A DNA stretch of 64,000 nt from the NCBI RefSeq assembly GCF_000173775.1, contig NZ_ACCD01000006.1:62001-126000 (forward strand), read 5' to 3'. Every line of letters starts with the position of its first letter. Within the stretch, counting starts at the first letter, position 1. Below are positions 34,880-45,807 of this stretch, one piece after another. This DNA is from Yersinia rohdei ATCC 43380. Lineage in GTDB: Bacteria; Pseudomonadota; Gammaproteobacteria; Enterobacterales; Enterobacteriaceae. The notes under the pieces were generated by a model that was given only the letters and a program-made list of their open reading frames with translations, searched no databases and had not been told where the DNA came from. The position numbers and the translations under genes are program-made.

Positions 34880-35668
34880 TTATTTTGCGGGCTGTGTTGC
34901 TGCAGGCAATGTTGGCACCTGTGCATCAAACCATTTTTCATAGATTTTGGCATAAGTGCCATCAGCAACAATTTTCTGCAAACCACTGTTGATTTTATTG
35001 CGCAATTCTTCATTGCCTTTCGCCACCGCAATACCGAAATATTGGCGCTCAAACTTGTCATCGGAAACCAGTTCAAAGGCTTTTTCTGGATGTGTTTTCA
35101 AATAGAACTTGGCAACACCAACATCACCTACTGCCGCAGCGATACCATCTTCATATAATTCTTGCAGCATCAGCGGTGTGTTATCAAAGCGTTTGATTGC
35201 AGTACTGTTTTTACCCAACACATTAGACACCACGATATCGCCGGTGCTGGAATTCACAACACCCACATTCAAGTCTTTCAATGCTGCAATGGAATCAACT
35301 TTAGAGCCTTTAGCCACTACGATGGTTTGCTCGGCCGGAAAGTAAGGATCAGAGAAATCAACCATTTGCTGGCGTTTATCGGTGATTGTAATACCAGAAA
35401 TAATGATATCGCGGTCACCTGAACCTAAAGTGGCAAAAATGCCTTCCCATGGTGTATTCACCAGTTTTATCTGAAAACCTTCGGCTTTGCCGATAGCTTT
35501 GATGATATCGATATCAAAACCTTCGAGTTGTTTTTGGCTATTTTCATACTCGAATGGCCGATAGGTAGCACCAGAACCAACAACATAAGTGGGTTCTGCG
35601 GCAATAGCGCTGCTTGCAGACAACACTGCTGCCAGGCAAGTCCCAACCAGCATTAAACGTTTAAACAT
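34880..35668 (-). CDS. polar amino-acid ABC transporter periplasmic binding protein
   Basis: Family 3 solute-binding protein of 262 residues with a signal peptide (about 1-23, ending SSAIAAE). Typical segments are YRPFEYENSQKQLEGFDIDI, ISGITITDKRQQMVDFSDPY and KFYLKTHPEKAFELV. The start at 35668 (MFKRLMLVG) follows GGGAG; an upstream in-frame start is rejected because it adds 23 residues before the signal peptide. It is first in the operon, and probably more strongly expressed than the permease and ATPase beyond the ERIC repeat. Confidence 0.92.
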   Translation of the reverse strand: MFKRLMLVGTCLAAVLSASSAIAAEPTYVVGSGATYRPFEYENSQKQLEGFDIDIIKAIGKAEGFQIKLVNTPWEGIFATLGSGDRDIIISGITITDKRQQMVDFSDPYFPAEQTIVVAKGSKVDSIAALKDLNVGVVNSSTGDIVVSNVLGKNSTAIKRFDNTPLMLQELYEDGIAAAVGDVGVAKFYLKTHPEKAFELVSDDKFERQYFGIAVAKGNEELRNKINSGLQKIVADGTYAKIYEKWFDAQVPTLPAATQPAK

Positions 35669-36060
35669 GTGAATCTCCCGGTTAAAAAAGCAAAGTGAAT
35701 AAAAGCACAATTTTTTATTTATGCAGTTTAAGTGCATAAAAGTAAAGTTTTATATACATAAACTCAACCGTGGCAGTGGGTTATTTATTTTCGACGATAT
35801 TAAATATGCATATTTATTTTGTTTGTTGGCATAAGCTAACGGAAAATTCAATTTTTATGGTGTTTATCTCTGCATGATGATTAATAGACCATTGCAGTGT
35901 GAAAGTGCGGTGAAAAGCAGCATTTAATGACATTTTGTAGATTTGCATGGTATTTTTGCCGAAATTCGTCCTTAATCTGAGTCTTATGGCCTATTTCCGT
36001 CATAAAGTGGAGTCCAACGAAAAGTTGTGGGATGATTAGGCAGTTTTTCAGGGGGCGGGA
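35669..36060. promoter_or_regulatory. divergent region upstream of amino-acid transporter and ftsB, with two palindromes
   Basis: Gene-free 392 bases. TTTATGCA and TGCATAAA flank a 7-base gap (35718-35740), 50-72 bases before the binding-protein start codon. A perfect 16-base palindrome TAAATATGCATATTTA lies at 35801-35816. Both look like dimer binding sites and share ATGCA; the regulator is unknown. The ftsB ribosome-binding site is the G-rich run just before 36061. Confidence 0.45.
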
Positions 36061-36384
36061 ATGGGAAAACTTACGCTACTATTGCTGGTTTTACTTGGTT
36101 GGCTACAGTATTCATTGTGGCTGGGTAAGAATGGTGTTCATGATTTTGTTCGGGTTAAGGATGACGTGGCGCTTCAAGAGGTCAATAACGGCAAACTTAA
36201 AGCCCGAAACGATCAGCTATTTGCTGAAATTGATGATTTAAACGGTGGTCAAGAGGCTATCGAAGAACGCGCACGTAACGAACTGGGTATGATTAAACCC
36301 GGCGAAAGTTTCTATCGTCTGGTTCCTGACCAATCCAGACGCAATGCGGGTATCCCTTCGACGCAAAATAACGCACAACAATAA
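36061..36384 (+). CDS. ftsB: cell division protein FtsB
   Basis: Bitopic divisome protein of the FtsQLB complex; 107 residues. One N-terminal membrane helix (about 3-21) is followed by a periplasmic leucine-zipper coiled coil ([20 protein letters not shown], about 33-65) and the conserved [15 protein letters not shown] motif. It precedes ispD by 3 bases, the usual arrangement. Confidence 0.95.
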   Translation: MGKLTLLLLVLLGWLQYSLWLGKNGVHDFVRVKDDVALQEVNNGKLKARNDQLFAEIDDLNGGQEAIEERARNELGMIKPGESFYRLVPDQSRRNAGIPSTQNNAQQ

Positions 36385-36387
36385 ATA

Positions 36388-37101
36388 ATGAGTAATTTCG
36401 TCGTTTCCCTTCCTGAAGTCGTCGCTATATTGCCGGCGGCAGGTATTGGCAGCCGTATGCAGGCTGATTGCCCTAAGCAGTATTTAATGGCCGGGGGCAA
36501 GACAATCATTGAACATGCTATTCTTTCTTTGCTTGGTCACCCGCGGATTCAGCGGGTTGTCGTCGTGATACATCCGCAGGATAAACTCTTTTCCAGGTTA
36601 CCTATCGCTCAAGATCCGCGCATCAGTATTGTTGCGGGTGGTGAGCAGCGAGCTGATTCTGTGATGGCGGGTTTGCAATATGCCGGGCAGGCCGAATGGG
36701 CACTGGTTCATGATGCGGCTCGCCCTTGTTTACATCCTGATGACCTCGATAAGCTATTAGCGATTATCGAACACAGCAAAGTTGGGGGCATTTTAGCCGC
36801 GCCGGTTCGCGATACCATGAAGCGGAGTGAGGCAGGAATTCAAGCCATCGCTCATACTGTGGATCGTCAAGCTCTGTGGCATGCTTTTACACCGCAGCTT
36901 TTTCCTCTTGAGTTATTAAAAACGTGCTTATCCCGCGCCCAGCAAGGCGGAGCTGTAGTTACCGATGAAGCTTCAGCACTAGAATATTGCGGCTATCATC
37001 CGATACTGGTTTCAGGCCGTTCGGATAATATCAAGGTGACGCGCCCTGAGGATCTGGCGCTGGCAGAGTTTTATTTAACTCAAAGACAAAACCCAAAATA
37101 A
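36388..37101 (+). CDS. ispD: 2-C-methyl-D-erythritol 4-phosphate cytidylyltransferase IspD
   Basis: Third step of the MEP isoprenoid pathway; 237 residues. The CTP-binding motif is [32 protein letters not shown] and the C-terminal [11 protein letters not shown] segment are also family marks. It lies between ftsB and ispF in one operon. Confidence 0.96.
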   Translation: MSNFVVSLPEVVAILPAAGIGSRMQADCPKQYLMAGGKTIIEHAILSLLGHPRIQRVVVVIHPQDKLFSRLPIAQDPRISIVAGGEQRADSVMAGLQYAGQAEWALVHDAARPCLHPDDLDKLLAIIEHSKVGGILAAPVRDTMKRSEAGIQAIAHTVDRQALWHAFTPQLFPLELLKTCLSRAQQGGAVVTDEASALEYCGYHPILVSGRSDNIKVTRPEDLALAEFYLTQRQNPK

Positions 37102-37115
37102 TTGGAGTGCAATTA

Positions 37116-37589
37116 ATGCGAATCGGCCACGGTTTTGATGTTCATAAATTTGGCGGCGAAGGCCCGCTGATTATTGGCGGTGTGCGCATCCCATACGAAA
37201 AGGGCTTGTTAGCGCACTCTGATGGTGATGTCGCATTACATGCTGCCACCGATGCATTACTGGGCGCAGCTGCTTTAGGTGATATCGGAAAATTATTCCC
37301 TGACACTGACCCCACATTTAAAGGCGCAGACAGCCGCGGTTTACTGCGCGAGGCTTATCGTCGTATTTTGGCCAAAGGTTATCAGTTGGGGAATCTGGAC
37401 ATTACCATTATTGCTCAAGCACCTAAAATGGCCCCGCATATCCCGCAAATGCGGGTTAATCTGGCAGAAGATTTACAATGTCATATGGACGATATCAATG
37501 TAAAAGCCACGACTACAGAGCAGTTAGGTTTTACCGGTCGCGGTGAAGGTATTGCCTGTGAAGCTGTAGCTCTGTTGGTTAAGGCATAA
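37116..37589 (+). CDS. ispF: 2-C-methyl-D-erythritol 2,4-cyclodiphosphate synthase IspF
   Basis: Cyclises CDP-methylerythritol phosphate in the MEP pathway; 157 residues. Metal ligands are Asp8 and His10 in GHGFDVHKF and a third His in [13 protein letters not shown]. The [13 protein letters not shown] substrate loop is present near the end. The start at 37116 has GGAG eight bases upstream; a GTG three codons earlier overlaps that site and is unlikely. Confidence 0.96.
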   Translation: MRIGHGFDVHKFGGEGPLIIGGVRIPYEKGLLAHSDGDVALHAATDALLGAAALGDIGKLFPDTDPTFKGADSRGLLREAYRRILAKGYQLGNLDITIIAQAPKMAPHIPQMRVNLAEDLQCHMDDINVKATTTEQLGFTGRGEGIACEAVALLVKA

Positions 37590-37592
37590 ATA

Positions 37593-38642
37593 ATGGATAT
37601 GGAAAATCTGGTCTGGCTGCATGGCAAACCCAAGGCGAGTGGCATTTTAAAGGCCAATCCAGAAGATTTTGTGGTGATTGAAGACCTGGGGTTTGAGCCG
37701 GATGGTGAAGGCGAACATTTATTAGTTCGTATCCGCAAAAATGGCTGCAATACCCAGTTTGTTGCTGATTATTTGGCGCGCTTTGCCAAGATTCATCCGC
37801 GTCTGGTGAGTTATGCGGGTTTGAAAGATCGCCACGCCGTGACTGAGCAGTGGTTCTGTTTGCATTTGCCGGGTAAAGAAGCGCCAGACTTATCCACTTT
37901 CGAGCTGGAAGGCTGTGAAGTCCTGGAATCAGTGCGCCAGAAAAGAAAATTGCGCATTGGCTCGCTAAAAGGCAATAATTTTACCTTGGTATTACGCCAT
38001 ATCACTGATAATCAAGATGTAGAGCAACGATTGCAACAGATAGCCGCTCTGGGCGTACCTAACTATTTTGGTAGTCAGCGGTTTGGCCGTGGTGGCAATA
38101 ATTTGGTGCAGGCGCGGTTGTGGGCCAATAACGAAATTCGAGTTAAAGAACGCAGTAAACGCAGTTTTTACTTGTCGGCCAGTCGCAGTGCCATGTTTAA
38201 TCTCATTAGCAGCCGCCGTTTGGCGCAGCAACAGGCCACTACGGTACTGGCTGGCGATGCATTACAGTTATCGGGGCGCGGCAGTTGGTTTGTGGCCGAA
38301 ACTGATGAGTTGGCCCTATTACAGCAGCGTGTTGATGCCGGTGAGCTGAATGTCACCGCTCCCTTACCCGGCGATGGCGAGCTGGGGACGCAAGCTGAAG
38401 CATTGGCTTTCGAACAGGCATGTCTGGCAGACCAAACTGAGTTACTGGCGCTGATTAAACGCGAACGTGTTGAAGGCGCTCGTCGAGCTATCTTGCTGAA
38501 ACCACAGAATATGCAGTGGAACTGGTGGGATGAGGTCACCTTGGAGCTTAGCTTCTGGCTACCCGCTGGTAGTTTTGCCACCAGTGTCGTGCGCGAAATC
38601 ATCAATCAGGATAATGCTGATGCTGCGGATATTGCTGAGTAA
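37593..38642 (+). CDS. truD: tRNA pseudouridine(13) synthase TruD
   Basis: Isomerises U13 of tRNA-Glu; 349 residues. The catalytic Asp is in [14 protein letters not shown] (Asp80 in E. coli). The [18 protein letters not shown] segment and the inserted TRUD domain follow. It starts 3 bases after ispF and overlaps surE by 23 bases. A second ATG two codons in is an alternative start. Confidence 0.96.
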   Translation: MDMENLVWLHGKPKASGILKANPEDFVVIEDLGFEPDGEGEHLLVRIRKNGCNTQFVADYLARFAKIHPRLVSYAGLKDRHAVTEQWFCLHLPGKEAPDLSTFELEGCEVLESVRQKRKLRIGSLKGNNFTLVLRHITDNQDVEQRLQQIAALGVPNYFGSQRFGRGGNNLVQARLWANNEIRVKERSKRSFYLSASRSAMFNLISSRRLAQQQATTVLAGDALQLSGRGSWFVAETDELALLQQRVDAGELNVTAPLPGDGELGTQAEALAFEQACLADQTELLALIKRERVEGARRAILLKPQNMQWNWWDEVTLELSFWLPAGSFATSVVREIINQDNADAADIAE

Positions 38643-39390
38643 CGACGACGGCATTACTGCGCCGGGCATACAGATACTTGCCACCGCATTGCGCGAATTT
38701 GCCCAAGTACAAATTGTGGCACCGGATCGTAATCGTAGTGGCTCCTCTAATGCATTGACGCTAGATAGTGCGTTGCGCATCACAACGTTATCTAATGGTG
38801 ATATTGCAGTGCAGCAAGGTACTCCGACCGATTGTGTCTATCTGGGGGTCAATGCCCTGATGCGCCCCCGACCGGACATCGTAGTTTCTGGCATCAATGC
38901 TGGCCCGAATCTTGGGGATGATGTTATCTATTCAGGTACTGTGGCTGCGGCAATGGAAGGACGGCATCTGGGGTTTCCTGCATTGGCCGTTTCACTCAAT
39001 GGTCATCAGCACTATGCTACGGCAGCAGCAGTCACTTGCCGGATATTGCGTGCGCTCCAGCATCAACCATTGCGTACCGGAAAAATACTGAATATTAATG
39101 TACCTGATTTACCCTTATCTGAAATTAAAGGGATTCGAGTCACACGTTGTGGTAGCCGCCATCCGGCAGAGCAGGTATTTTGTCAGCAAGACCCACGCGG
39201 GCAAGATCTCTATTGGATTGGCCCGCCGGGAGATAAATTTGATGTGGCGGAGGACACGGATTTTGCAGCAGTTGAGCAAGGTTATGTTTCCATCACACCA
39301 TTGCAGGTTGATTTAACGGCCTACGCAGCGCAAGGTGTGGTTGAAAATTGGTTAGCCAATATTAAGACCGAGGTTGACGGGGAATGGTAA
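38620..39390 (+). CDS. surE: 5'/3'-nucleotidase SurE
   Basis: Stationary-phase survival nucleotidase and exopolyphosphatase; 256 residues. Metal ligands lie in LLSNDDG and [22 protein letters not shown] is conserved. The start at 38620 (MLRILLSND) lies within the end of truD, and an ATG two codons upstream is possible. Its end overlaps pcm by 7 bases. Confidence 0.95.
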   Translation: MLRILLSNDDGITAPGIQILATALREFAQVQIVAPDRNRSGSSNALTLDSALRITTLSNGDIAVQQGTPTDCVYLGVNALMRPRPDIVVSGINAGPNLGDDVIYSGTVAAAMEGRHLGFPALAVSLNGHQHYATAAAVTCRILRALQHQPLRTGKILNINVPDLPLSEIKGIRVTRCGSRHPAEQVFCQQDPRGQDLYWIGPPGDKFDVAEDTDFAAVEQGYVSITPLQVDLTAYAAQGVVENWLANIKTEVDGEW

Positions 39391-40010
39391 ATAAACGCAT
39401 GCAAACATTGTTGATGCTGTTACGTCAGCAAGGCATTGCAGACGAACGCTTGTTACAAGCTGTCGAAGCGGTGCCGCGCGAGCGTTTTGTTGATGAGGCG
39501 CTAGCCCATAAAGCCTATGAGAATACAGCCTTGCCTATAGGTTCTGGGCAGACTATTTCTCAGCCTTATATGGTGGCGCGAATGACCGAATTATTGCAGT
39601 TAACACCGACCTCGCGAGTATTAGAGATAGGTACCGGCTCTGGTTATCAGACGGCGATTTTGGCGCATTTAGTCGAGCATGTCTGTTCAGTTGAACGAAT
39701 CAAAGGGTTACAGTGGCAGGCAAAACGTCGCCTGAAACAGCTAGATCTGCATAATGTCTCTACCCGTCATGGTGATGGCTGGTTAGGTTGGGCATCACGC
39801 GGGCCATTTGATGCGATAATTGTGACCGCGGCACCGCCAGAAATACCCAATGCATTGCTTGAGCAATTAGATGAGGGCGGGATATTAGTCCTGCCCGTGG
39901 GCGAGCAGTCTCAAACACTGAAATGTATCCAGCGGCGCAATAATGAATTCCAGATTGAGACGGTAGAAGCCGTGCGCTTTGTTCCTTTGGTCAAAGGGGA
40001 ACTGGCTTAA
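39384..40010 (+). CDS. pcm: protein-L-isoaspartate O-methyltransferase
   Basis: Repairs isoaspartyl residues using SAM; 208 residues. The family motif [24 protein letters not shown] is intact (its core is PRERFVD and [11 protein letters not shown]). The SAM site is [13 protein letters not shown], and post-motif residues are GDGWLGW and [11 protein letters not shown]. It overlaps the 3' end of surE. Confidence 0.96.
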   Translation: MVNKRMQTLLMLLRQQGIADERLLQAVEAVPRERFVDEALAHKAYENTALPIGSGQTISQPYMVARMTELLQLTPTSRVLEIGTGSGYQTAILAHLVEHVCSVERIKGLQWQAKRRLKQLDLHNVSTRHGDGWLGWASRGPFDAIIVTAAPPEIPNALLEQLDEGGILVLPVGEQSQTLKCIQRRNNEFQIETVEAVRFVPLVKGELA

Positions 40011-40347
40011 CTATTGGTGTTATTTCGACCTTAATCTGTCGCTAAATCCAAAGCGCCATTTTTTGCGCTAAAGATTGAACCAAAATCAGTAACATAAATT
40101 TTATGGTATGGCAGGCGTGGTATTGATAGCATGCGCGCTTGTGCATCTTATTTCTTCAGTTCGGGTTGGTATGTGCTGCGGAATTTTTTAATACTCGAAA
40201 AATACGTGTCGTCGTCCTCGGCCTGGCTTTTTTACTGTCAGCCAGCTGACCACTTTAACGACGAATCACTCTTACGACTGTGTAAAATACTTAGAGTGTA
40301 AAAGGTATTTTGGATATATCGCTTATTATTGCTGTCATGGGGGAAGC
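40011..40347. promoter_or_regulatory. gene-free region before nlpD
   Basis: 337 bases. A small hairpin AGCGC/GCGCT (40052-40069) may end the pcm transcript. GTCAGCCAGCTGAC at 40237-40250 is a dyad of operator type. TAAAAT at 40283-40288 could be a -10 element for nlpD, but no good -35 sits at the right distance. GGGGGAAG is the nlpD ribosome-binding site. Confidence 0.4.
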
Positions 40348-41331
40348 ATGAGCACGGGAAGCCCAATAATTACATTACGCCGAGTTGCGGCATGTACGGT
40401 TATGAGTCTGTGGTTGGTTGGTTGTAGCAACGATAATTCAACATCGGCACCGATCAGCAGTGTTGGTGGTGACCGTTCAGGTACCATGTTAAGTGGCTCG
40501 GACACCAATAGTTCGGGTGAGCGTATAGTTTATAACCGTACTTACAACAATATCCCCAAAGGAAGTTACAGCGGTAATACTTATACCGTTAAGCGTGGCG
40601 ACACGCTGTTTTATATTGCCTGGATAACGGGGAACGACTTCCGTGATCTGGCGGCAAAAAATAATATTGCTGAACCTTATAGCCTAAATGTGGGACAATC
40701 TATTCAGCTTGGTAATGGTTCTGGTGGTGGAATGTTAGCCACAACAGATGCTAGATCAAGTGGAGTTGCAAAACCGCCTGCAAATATTCAGAACACAACT
40801 ACAATGGTTGATTCCCAATCAACTAGCGCGTATTCTGAAAGTTCGGGTAAACAGAATGTTGGTAAAATGTTACCAGCATCAGGAGCAGTTGTCGCTACAA
40901 CCGCACCTGTTACTGCGCCAAGCAGTACCATCAGTGAACCTGCCAGTAATGGTGGGCAAGTCAGTAGTTGGAAATGGCCAACTGATGGTAAAACGATCGA
41001 TAGCTTCTCTGCGTCCGAAGGGGGCAATAAAGGGATTGATATCGCCGGTTCTCGTGGGCAACCGATTTTCGCTACAGCAAATGGGCGAGTTGTGTATGCT
41101 GGGAATGCACTGCGTGGTTACGGTAATCTAATCATCATCAAACACAATGATGATTACCTGAGCGCCTACGCTCATAACGATACAATGCTGGTCCGGGAAC
41201 AAGAAGAAGTGAAGGCGGGACAAAAAATAGCAACCATGGGTAGCACCGGAACCAGTTCAGTAAGATTACACTTTGAAATTCGTTACAAGGGGAAATCCGT
41301 AAACCCGCTGCGTTACCTTCCGCAGCGATAA
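40348..41331 (+). CDS. nlpD: murein hydrolase activator NlpD
   Basis: Outer-membrane lipoprotein that activates the amidase AmiC during division; 327 residues, shorter than the 379 of E. coli. The lipobox is LVGC with Cys26. A LysM domain (about 79-121, [13 protein letters not shown]) is followed by a Ser/Thr-rich linker and a LytM/M23 domain (about 225-320). The first zinc-ligand position reads Asn in [10 protein letters not shown], so the peptidase site is degenerate, as expected of an activator. In relatives the main rpoS promoter lies inside this gene. It is 54 bases upstream of rpoS. Confidence 0.94.
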   Translation: MSTGSPIITLRRVAACTVMSLWLVGCSNDNSTSAPISSVGGDRSGTMLSGSDTNSSGERIVYNRTYNNIPKGSYSGNTYTVKRGDTLFYIAWITGNDFRDLAAKNNIAEPYSLNVGQSIQLGNGSGGGMLATTDARSSGVAKPPANIQNTTTMVDSQSTSAYSESSGKQNVGKMLPASGAVVATTAPVTAPSSTISEPASNGGQVSSWKWPTDGKTIDSFSASEGGNKGIDIAGSRGQPIFATANGRVVYAGNALRGYGNLIIIKHNDDYLSAYAHNDTMLVREQEEVKAGQKIATMGSTGTSSVRLHFEIRYKGKSVNPLRYLPQR

Positions 41332-41385
41332 ATTGAGCAGAATACGCTGTATTCTGCTCGTCGGATTAACGGGTAGGAGCAGCAT

Positions 41386-42384
41386 ATGAGCCAAAATACG
41401 CTGAAAGTTAACGAGTTACAGGAAGATGCTGAGTTTGACGAAAACAGTACGGAAACTGAAATTTTCGACGAAAAAGCATTAGTCGAAGATGAACCTACCG
41501 AAAGTGAGTTAGCAGAAGATGAGCTGTTGGCGCAAGGTGTTACCCAGCGAGTGCTGGATGCGACGCAGCTTTATCTTGGTGAGATTGGTTATTCACCGCT
41601 GTTAACTGCAGAAGAAGAGGTTTATTTTGCCCGGCGTGCATTGCGCGGAGATGTGCCTTCACGTCGGCGTATGATCGAAAGTAACCTACGATTGGTGGTG
41701 AAGATCGCCCGTAGATACAGCAATCGCGGCTTAGCGCTGTTGGATCTGATTGAAGAGGGTAATCTTGGTTTGATCCGTGCAGTAGAAAAATTTGATCCTG
41801 AACGAGGTTTTCGTTTCTCCACTTATGCTACTTGGTGGATACGCCAGACGATTGAACGGGCAATAATGAACCAAACCCGTACCATCCGTTTGCCTATCCA
41901 TATTGTAAAAGAATTAAACGTTTATTTACGCACAGCGCGAGAACTTTCTCATAAATTGGATCATGAACCTAGTGCTGAAGAGATTGCCGAGCAACTCGAC
42001 AAACCGGTTGATGATGTGAGCCGTATGCTACGCCTCAATGAACGTATCACTTCTGTTGATACACCTTTAGGCGGCGATTCAGAGAAAGCTTTGTTAGATA
42101 TTCTATCTGACGAAAATGAAAATGGCCCGGAAGACACAACGCAAGATGACGATATGAAGCAAAGTATCGTTAAATGGCTGTTTGAATTGAATGCTAAACA
42201 GCGCGAAGTTCTGGCCCGCCGTTTTGGTCTGTTAGGATATGAAGCAGCAACGCTGGAAGATGTTGGCCGGGAGATTGGTTTGACACGTGAGCGTGTCCGC
42301 CAGATTCAGGTTGAAGGTTTACGTCGTTTGCGGGAGATCCTGCAAGGGCAAGGCCTGAGCATTGAAGCATTGTTCCGCGAATAA
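41386..42384 (+). CDS. rpoS: RNA polymerase sigma factor RpoS
   Basis: Stationary-phase/general stress sigma factor; 332 residues. Region 1.2 and 2 ([54 protein letters not shown]), region 3 and region 4 with the helix-turn-helix ([20 protein letters not shown]) are complete. The N-terminus is acidic, as usual. A strong terminator follows and mutS converges. Confidence 0.98.
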   Translation: MSQNTLKVNELQEDAEFDENSTETEIFDEKALVEDEPTESELAEDELLAQGVTQRVLDATQLYLGEIGYSPLLTAEEEVYFARRALRGDVPSRRRMIESNLRLVVKIARRYSNRGLALLDLIEEGNLGLIRAVEKFDPERGFRFSTYATWWIRQTIERAIMNQTRTIRLPIHIVKELNVYLRTARELSHKLDHEPSAEEIAEQLDKPVDDVSRMLRLNERITSVDTPLGGDSEKALLDILSDENENGPEDTTQDDDMKQSIVKWLFELNAKQREVLARRFGLLGYEAATLEDVGREIGLTRERVRQIQVEGLRRLREILQGQGLSIEALFRE

Positions 42385-42402
42385 AATCAGCGAATAAAAT
42401 AC

Positions 42403-42434
42403 AAAAACGGTGAATATAAGTTCACCGTTTTTTT
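42403..42434. terminator. terminator between rpoS and mutS
   Basis: AAAAACGGTGAA (42403-42414) pairs with TTCACCGTTTTT (42421-42432), loop TATAAG. It is suited to both strands. Confidence 0.92.
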
Positions 42435-42492
42435 ATGCCTGTCATTTACCTTATTGGCAAATAACAGGCTATTTTTGTGCCGATAGGGGCTG

Positions 42493-45048
42493 TTATACCA
42501 TTTTTTTCAGACGATAAATCCACTCTAGCGCCTGGCGTGGAGATAGCGAATCGGGATCAATGGCTTCTAATGCTTCAACTGCAGGCGAAATTTCTTCATT
42601 TAGCAGGGTCAGCTGCGAGCCATCAATTTTACTGGCGGCGGCATTATTAGACAGTGACTCCAGTTCTTTCAGTTTTTGCCGTGCTCGTTTAATCACATCA
42701 CGCGGCACTCCTGCCAGTGCTGCCACTGCCAAGCCATAACTTTTACTTGCTGCGCCATCTTGCACGCTGTGCATAAAGGCGATGGTTTCACCGTGTTCTA
42801 GTGCATCCAGATGCACATTCACCACTCCTTCCATTTTTTCCGGCAAGGTTGTCAGTTCGAAGTAATGGGTGGCAAACAGTGTCATAGCCTTAATGCGGCT
42901 GGCCAGATTTTCGGCGCATGCCCAGGCCAGTGATAAACCATCATAGGTGGAGGTACCGCGGCCAATCTCATCCATTAGCACCAAACTTTGCTCGGTTGCA
43001 TTGTGGAGAATATTAGCGGTTTCTGTCATTTCCACCATAAAGGTAGAACGACCAGAAGCCAGGTCATCAGCCGCGCCAACACGGGTAAATATACGATCGA
43101 CCGGGCCAATAGTTGCCTGGTCCGCCGGGACGTAGCTCCCCATATGTGCCAGTAAGACGATCAAGGCCGTTTGGCGCATATAGGTGCTTTTACCGCCCAT
43201 ATTTGGGCCAGTAATGATCAACATTCGCCGCTGAGGTGATAATGTTAATGGATTAGAAATAAAGGGTTCACTGAGGACTTGCTCGACAACCGGATGACGG
43301 CCACCGAGGATTTTAATCCCCGGTTTATCACTCAGAACCGGGCAGTTGTAGTTGAGTGTTTCTGCTCTTTCGGCCAGATTTGCCAAAACATCCAGCTCTG
43401 CCAATGCATTGGCACTGGTCTGTAAATCAGATAAATGTGGCAATAACAGGTCGAAAATTTCTTCGTATAGCCCTTTTTCAATCGCCAGCGCTTTGCCTTT
43501 GGAGGTCAGAACCTTGTCTTCATACTCTTTTAGTTCAGGAATAATATAGCGTTCGGCATTCTTTAGGGTCTGTCTGCGAACATAATGAATAGGTACCAAA
43601 TGGCTCTGACCACGACTAACCTGAATGAAATAGCCGTGAACACCATTAAAACCAACTTTTAGTGTATCCAGACCCAGCTTTTCACGTTCGCGGATTTCCA
43701 ACCGATCCAGATAATCAGTCGCACCATCGGCCAGTGCCCGCCATTCGTCTAACTCAGCATTATATCCTGGCGCTATAACGCCACCATCGCGCACTAACAC
43801 TGGCGGAGCTTCAACGATTGCCCGCTCTAGCAGGTTTTGTAATTCATCAAACTGGCCAACTTGTGAAAGTAAGTTTTGCACATGCGGTACATTCACGGGT
43901 TGCAATAAACGATGAATTTCCGGTAACTGCTGAAAAGCATGCCGCATGCGGGCCAAGTCTCTTGGACGGGCGGTACGCAGGGCTAAACGCGCTAAAATAC
44001 GTTCTAAATCACCGACTTGACGTAATGGCGCTTGCAGTTCGGCAGTAATATCTTGCAGGCCGCCAATGGCCTGCTGACGAGCAGTTAATACGTTAATGTC
44101 GCGGATGGGCATATGCAGCCAGCGTTTGAGCATGCGGCTGCCCATGGCTGTCACACTGCAATCAAGAATGGCGGCCAGGGTGTTTTCAGTCCCCCCAGAC
44201 AAATTCTGGGTCAGTTCAAGATTTCGGCGCGTTGCGGCATCCATAATGATGCCATCTTGCTGGCGTTCCATGGTCAAACCACGGATATGGGGCAGGGAAG
44301 TGCGCTGGGTATCTTTAACATATTGCAGCAAGCAACCCGCAGCACGTAATGCTTGATGGGCTTGTTCAACACCGAAACCGATTAAATCGCGGGTGCCGAA
44401 TTGCAAATTAAGCTGCTGCTTGGCGGTTTCCAGCTCAAATTCCCATAATGGACGGCGACGCAGGCCATGGCGCTGTTCAAGCAACGACATGGATTCAAAA
44501 TTTTCTGGGTAAAGCAGTTCTGCGGGATTGGTTCGCTGTAACTCGGCGGCCATGGTTTCAAGGTCTGCGGGTTCTGCTACCCGAAAACGACCTGAGCTGA
44601 TATCTAAGGTTGCATAACCAAATCCGCGCGCATCCTGCCAGATAGCTGCCAGTAGATTGTCCTGCCGCTCTTGTAGCAAGGCCTCGTCACTGACGGTACC
44701 AGGGGTGACAATGCGCACGACTTTGCGCTCAACCGGCCCTTTGCTAGTGGCGGGATCGCCAATTTGTTCACAGATTGCTGCGGATTCACCCAATTGAACC
44801 AATTTTGCCAGATAGTTTTCTATCGAATGATAGGGAACTCCCGCCATAGGAATAGGTTCACCCGCTGAAGCCCCGCGTTTGGTCAATGAGATATCCAGTA
44901 ACTGTGAGGCCCGCTTGGCATCACTGTAGAACAGCTCGTAAAAATCGCCCATCCGGTAAAACAGGAGTATGTCAGGGTGTTGGGCCTTGAGCCGTAGATA
45001 CTGCTGCATCATCGGTGTGTGGGAATCGAGCTTATCTGTATTATTCAT
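42493..45048 (-). CDS. mutS: DNA mismatch repair protein MutS
   Basis: Mismatch-recognition ATPase; 851 residues (853 in E. coli). The mismatch-binding Phe-x-Glu is in [15 protein letters not shown] (F-Y-E) near residue 36. The C-terminal ATPase has Walker [16 protein letters not shown], Walker [16 protein letters not shown] and the ATHYFELT segment. The dimerisation tail ends WIYRLKKMV. It marks the end of the core block; accessory genes begin upstream of it. Confidence 0.97.
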   Translation of the reverse strand: MNNTDKLDSHTPMMQQYLRLKAQHPDILLFYRMGDFYELFYSDAKRASQLLDISLTKRGASAGEPIPMAGVPYHSIENYLAKLVQLGESAAICEQIGDPATSKGPVERKVVRIVTPGTVSDEALLQERQDNLLAAIWQDARGFGYATLDISSGRFRVAEPADLETMAAELQRTNPAELLYPENFESMSLLEQRHGLRRRPLWEFELETAKQQLNLQFGTRDLIGFGVEQAHQALRAAGCLLQYVKDTQRTSLPHIRGLTMERQQDGIIMDAATRRNLELTQNLSGGTENTLAAILDCSVTAMGSRMLKRWLHMPIRDINVLTARQQAIGGLQDITAELQAPLRQVGDLERILARLALRTARPRDLARMRHAFQQLPEIHRLLQPVNVPHVQNLLSQVGQFDELQNLLERAIVEAPPVLVRDGGVIAPGYNAELDEWRALADGATDYLDRLEIREREKLGLDTLKVGFNGVHGYFIQVSRGQSHLVPIHYVRRQTLKNAERYIIPELKEYEDKVLTSKGKALAIEKGLYEEIFDLLLPHLSDLQTSANALAELDVLANLAERAETLNYNCPVLSDKPGIKILGGRHPVVEQVLSEPFISNPLTLSPQRRMLIITGPNMGGKSTYMRQTALIVLLAHMGSYVPADQATIGPVDRIFTRVGAADDLASGRSTFMVEMTETANILHNATEQSLVLMDEIGRGTSTYDGLSLAWACAENLASRIKAMTLFATHYFELTTLPEKMEGVVNVHLDALEHGETIAFMHSVQDGAASKSYGLAVAALAGVPRDVIKRARQKLKELESLSNNAAASKIDGSQLTLLNEEISPAVEALEAIDPDSLSPRQALEWIYRLKKMV

Positions 45049-45555
45049 GCGGTTATTATCTATAATCCATTGAATTTAAAGTTGATTGTGATTTTTATTG
45101 TTGTCGTTAGGTATCACATGATTTAGGGGTAATAGGGAAATCTGGCGACCAACACCATGTCCTTTTTCCTGCCGATATACTAGCCCAGCAGCCAGAAAAC
45201 TGACACAGGTAAAAACTTTAAGCTGTCAGCAAACAAGACAAAATTAGCTCTTCAAGTAAGGAGGGAATCTTGGGTGCAGTTTTTCTGATTAAGCTTGCTT
45301 GAAGGCAGGGATCGCGGGGAATAAGCTGTGAGCGGTTTGGCGCAAGTGATTGGCCTGGGTGTCAATATTGGTTTGCTGAGCGATTCCATGAAGATGCAGT
45401 CCGGAGCCAGTACGATGAGTTTTATCATTCATCATGGCAATAAATGTCACCTTTTTCAAAAGATTGTCATTTTTCCGGACAAAGCATCGTAAACTAACTA
45501 ATTAGCTATTGAGTGAAAATCACTCAATGACAAGTGATGATATTTATTTTTCTGA
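45049..45555. other. intergenic region upstream of mutS
   Basis: About 500 bases without a clear gene. A 54-codon frame at 45328-45492 starts with GTG, preceded by GGGGA at 7 bases, and contains a hydrophobic stretch (LAQVIGLGVNIGLLSD). I do not recognise it and rate it doubtful. A perfect hairpin ATTGAGTG/CACTCAAT (45508-45528) sits just before the stop of the next gene and may be a terminator. Confidence 0.4.
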
Positions 45556-45807
45556 TTATTGAGCAATAAACCAGCGTAGTGAATTCAACACTTTTGTCTC
45601 AGACATTTTGGCTCTGTCTTCATCGACCAGCTTCATTAATACTAATCTTGCTGTATAAATATCCAACTGTGCTTTATCAGCAAGTTCTCTGGTTTTTGGC
45701 CAATGGATAACCGGCGGCGGAGATTCAGCAAACTGTTCTTTTAGTGCATTACAATGATCTTCCAATATACTCATGACTTCTTCTTTACGTAGAACATTAG
45801 ATTTCAT
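45556..45807 (-). CDS. PapI/FaeA-like fimbrial regulator (putative)
   Basis: Small protein of 83 residues; GAGGAA lies 7 bases before the ATG. The segment TRELADKAQLDIYTARLVLMKL fits the winged-helix recognition region of the PapI/FaeA family, where it reads like TREIAD...IYQARYYLLKLE; the C-terminal LRWFIAQ would be the wing. PapI proteins are 70-80 residues long and lie divergent from the main pilin, as here. PapI works with Lrp at GATC-containing sites to switch P pili. Assignment rests on size, motif and position, not on a search. Its DNA is AT-rich. Confidence 0.6.
   Translation of the reverse strand: MKSNVLRKEEVMSILEDHCNALKEQFAESPPPVIHWPKTRELADKAQLDIYTARLVLMKLVDEDRAKMSETKVLNSLRWFIAQ

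Noticed and set aside
40348-41331. NlpD as an active M23 endopeptidase
   Set aside because: The first zinc-ligand position is Asn rather than His, so it is an activator of the usual degenerate type.
45328-45492. 54-codon frame upstream of mutS
   Set aside because: A possible GTG start and ribosome-binding site exist, but nothing else supports it; mentioned only in the intergenic entry.
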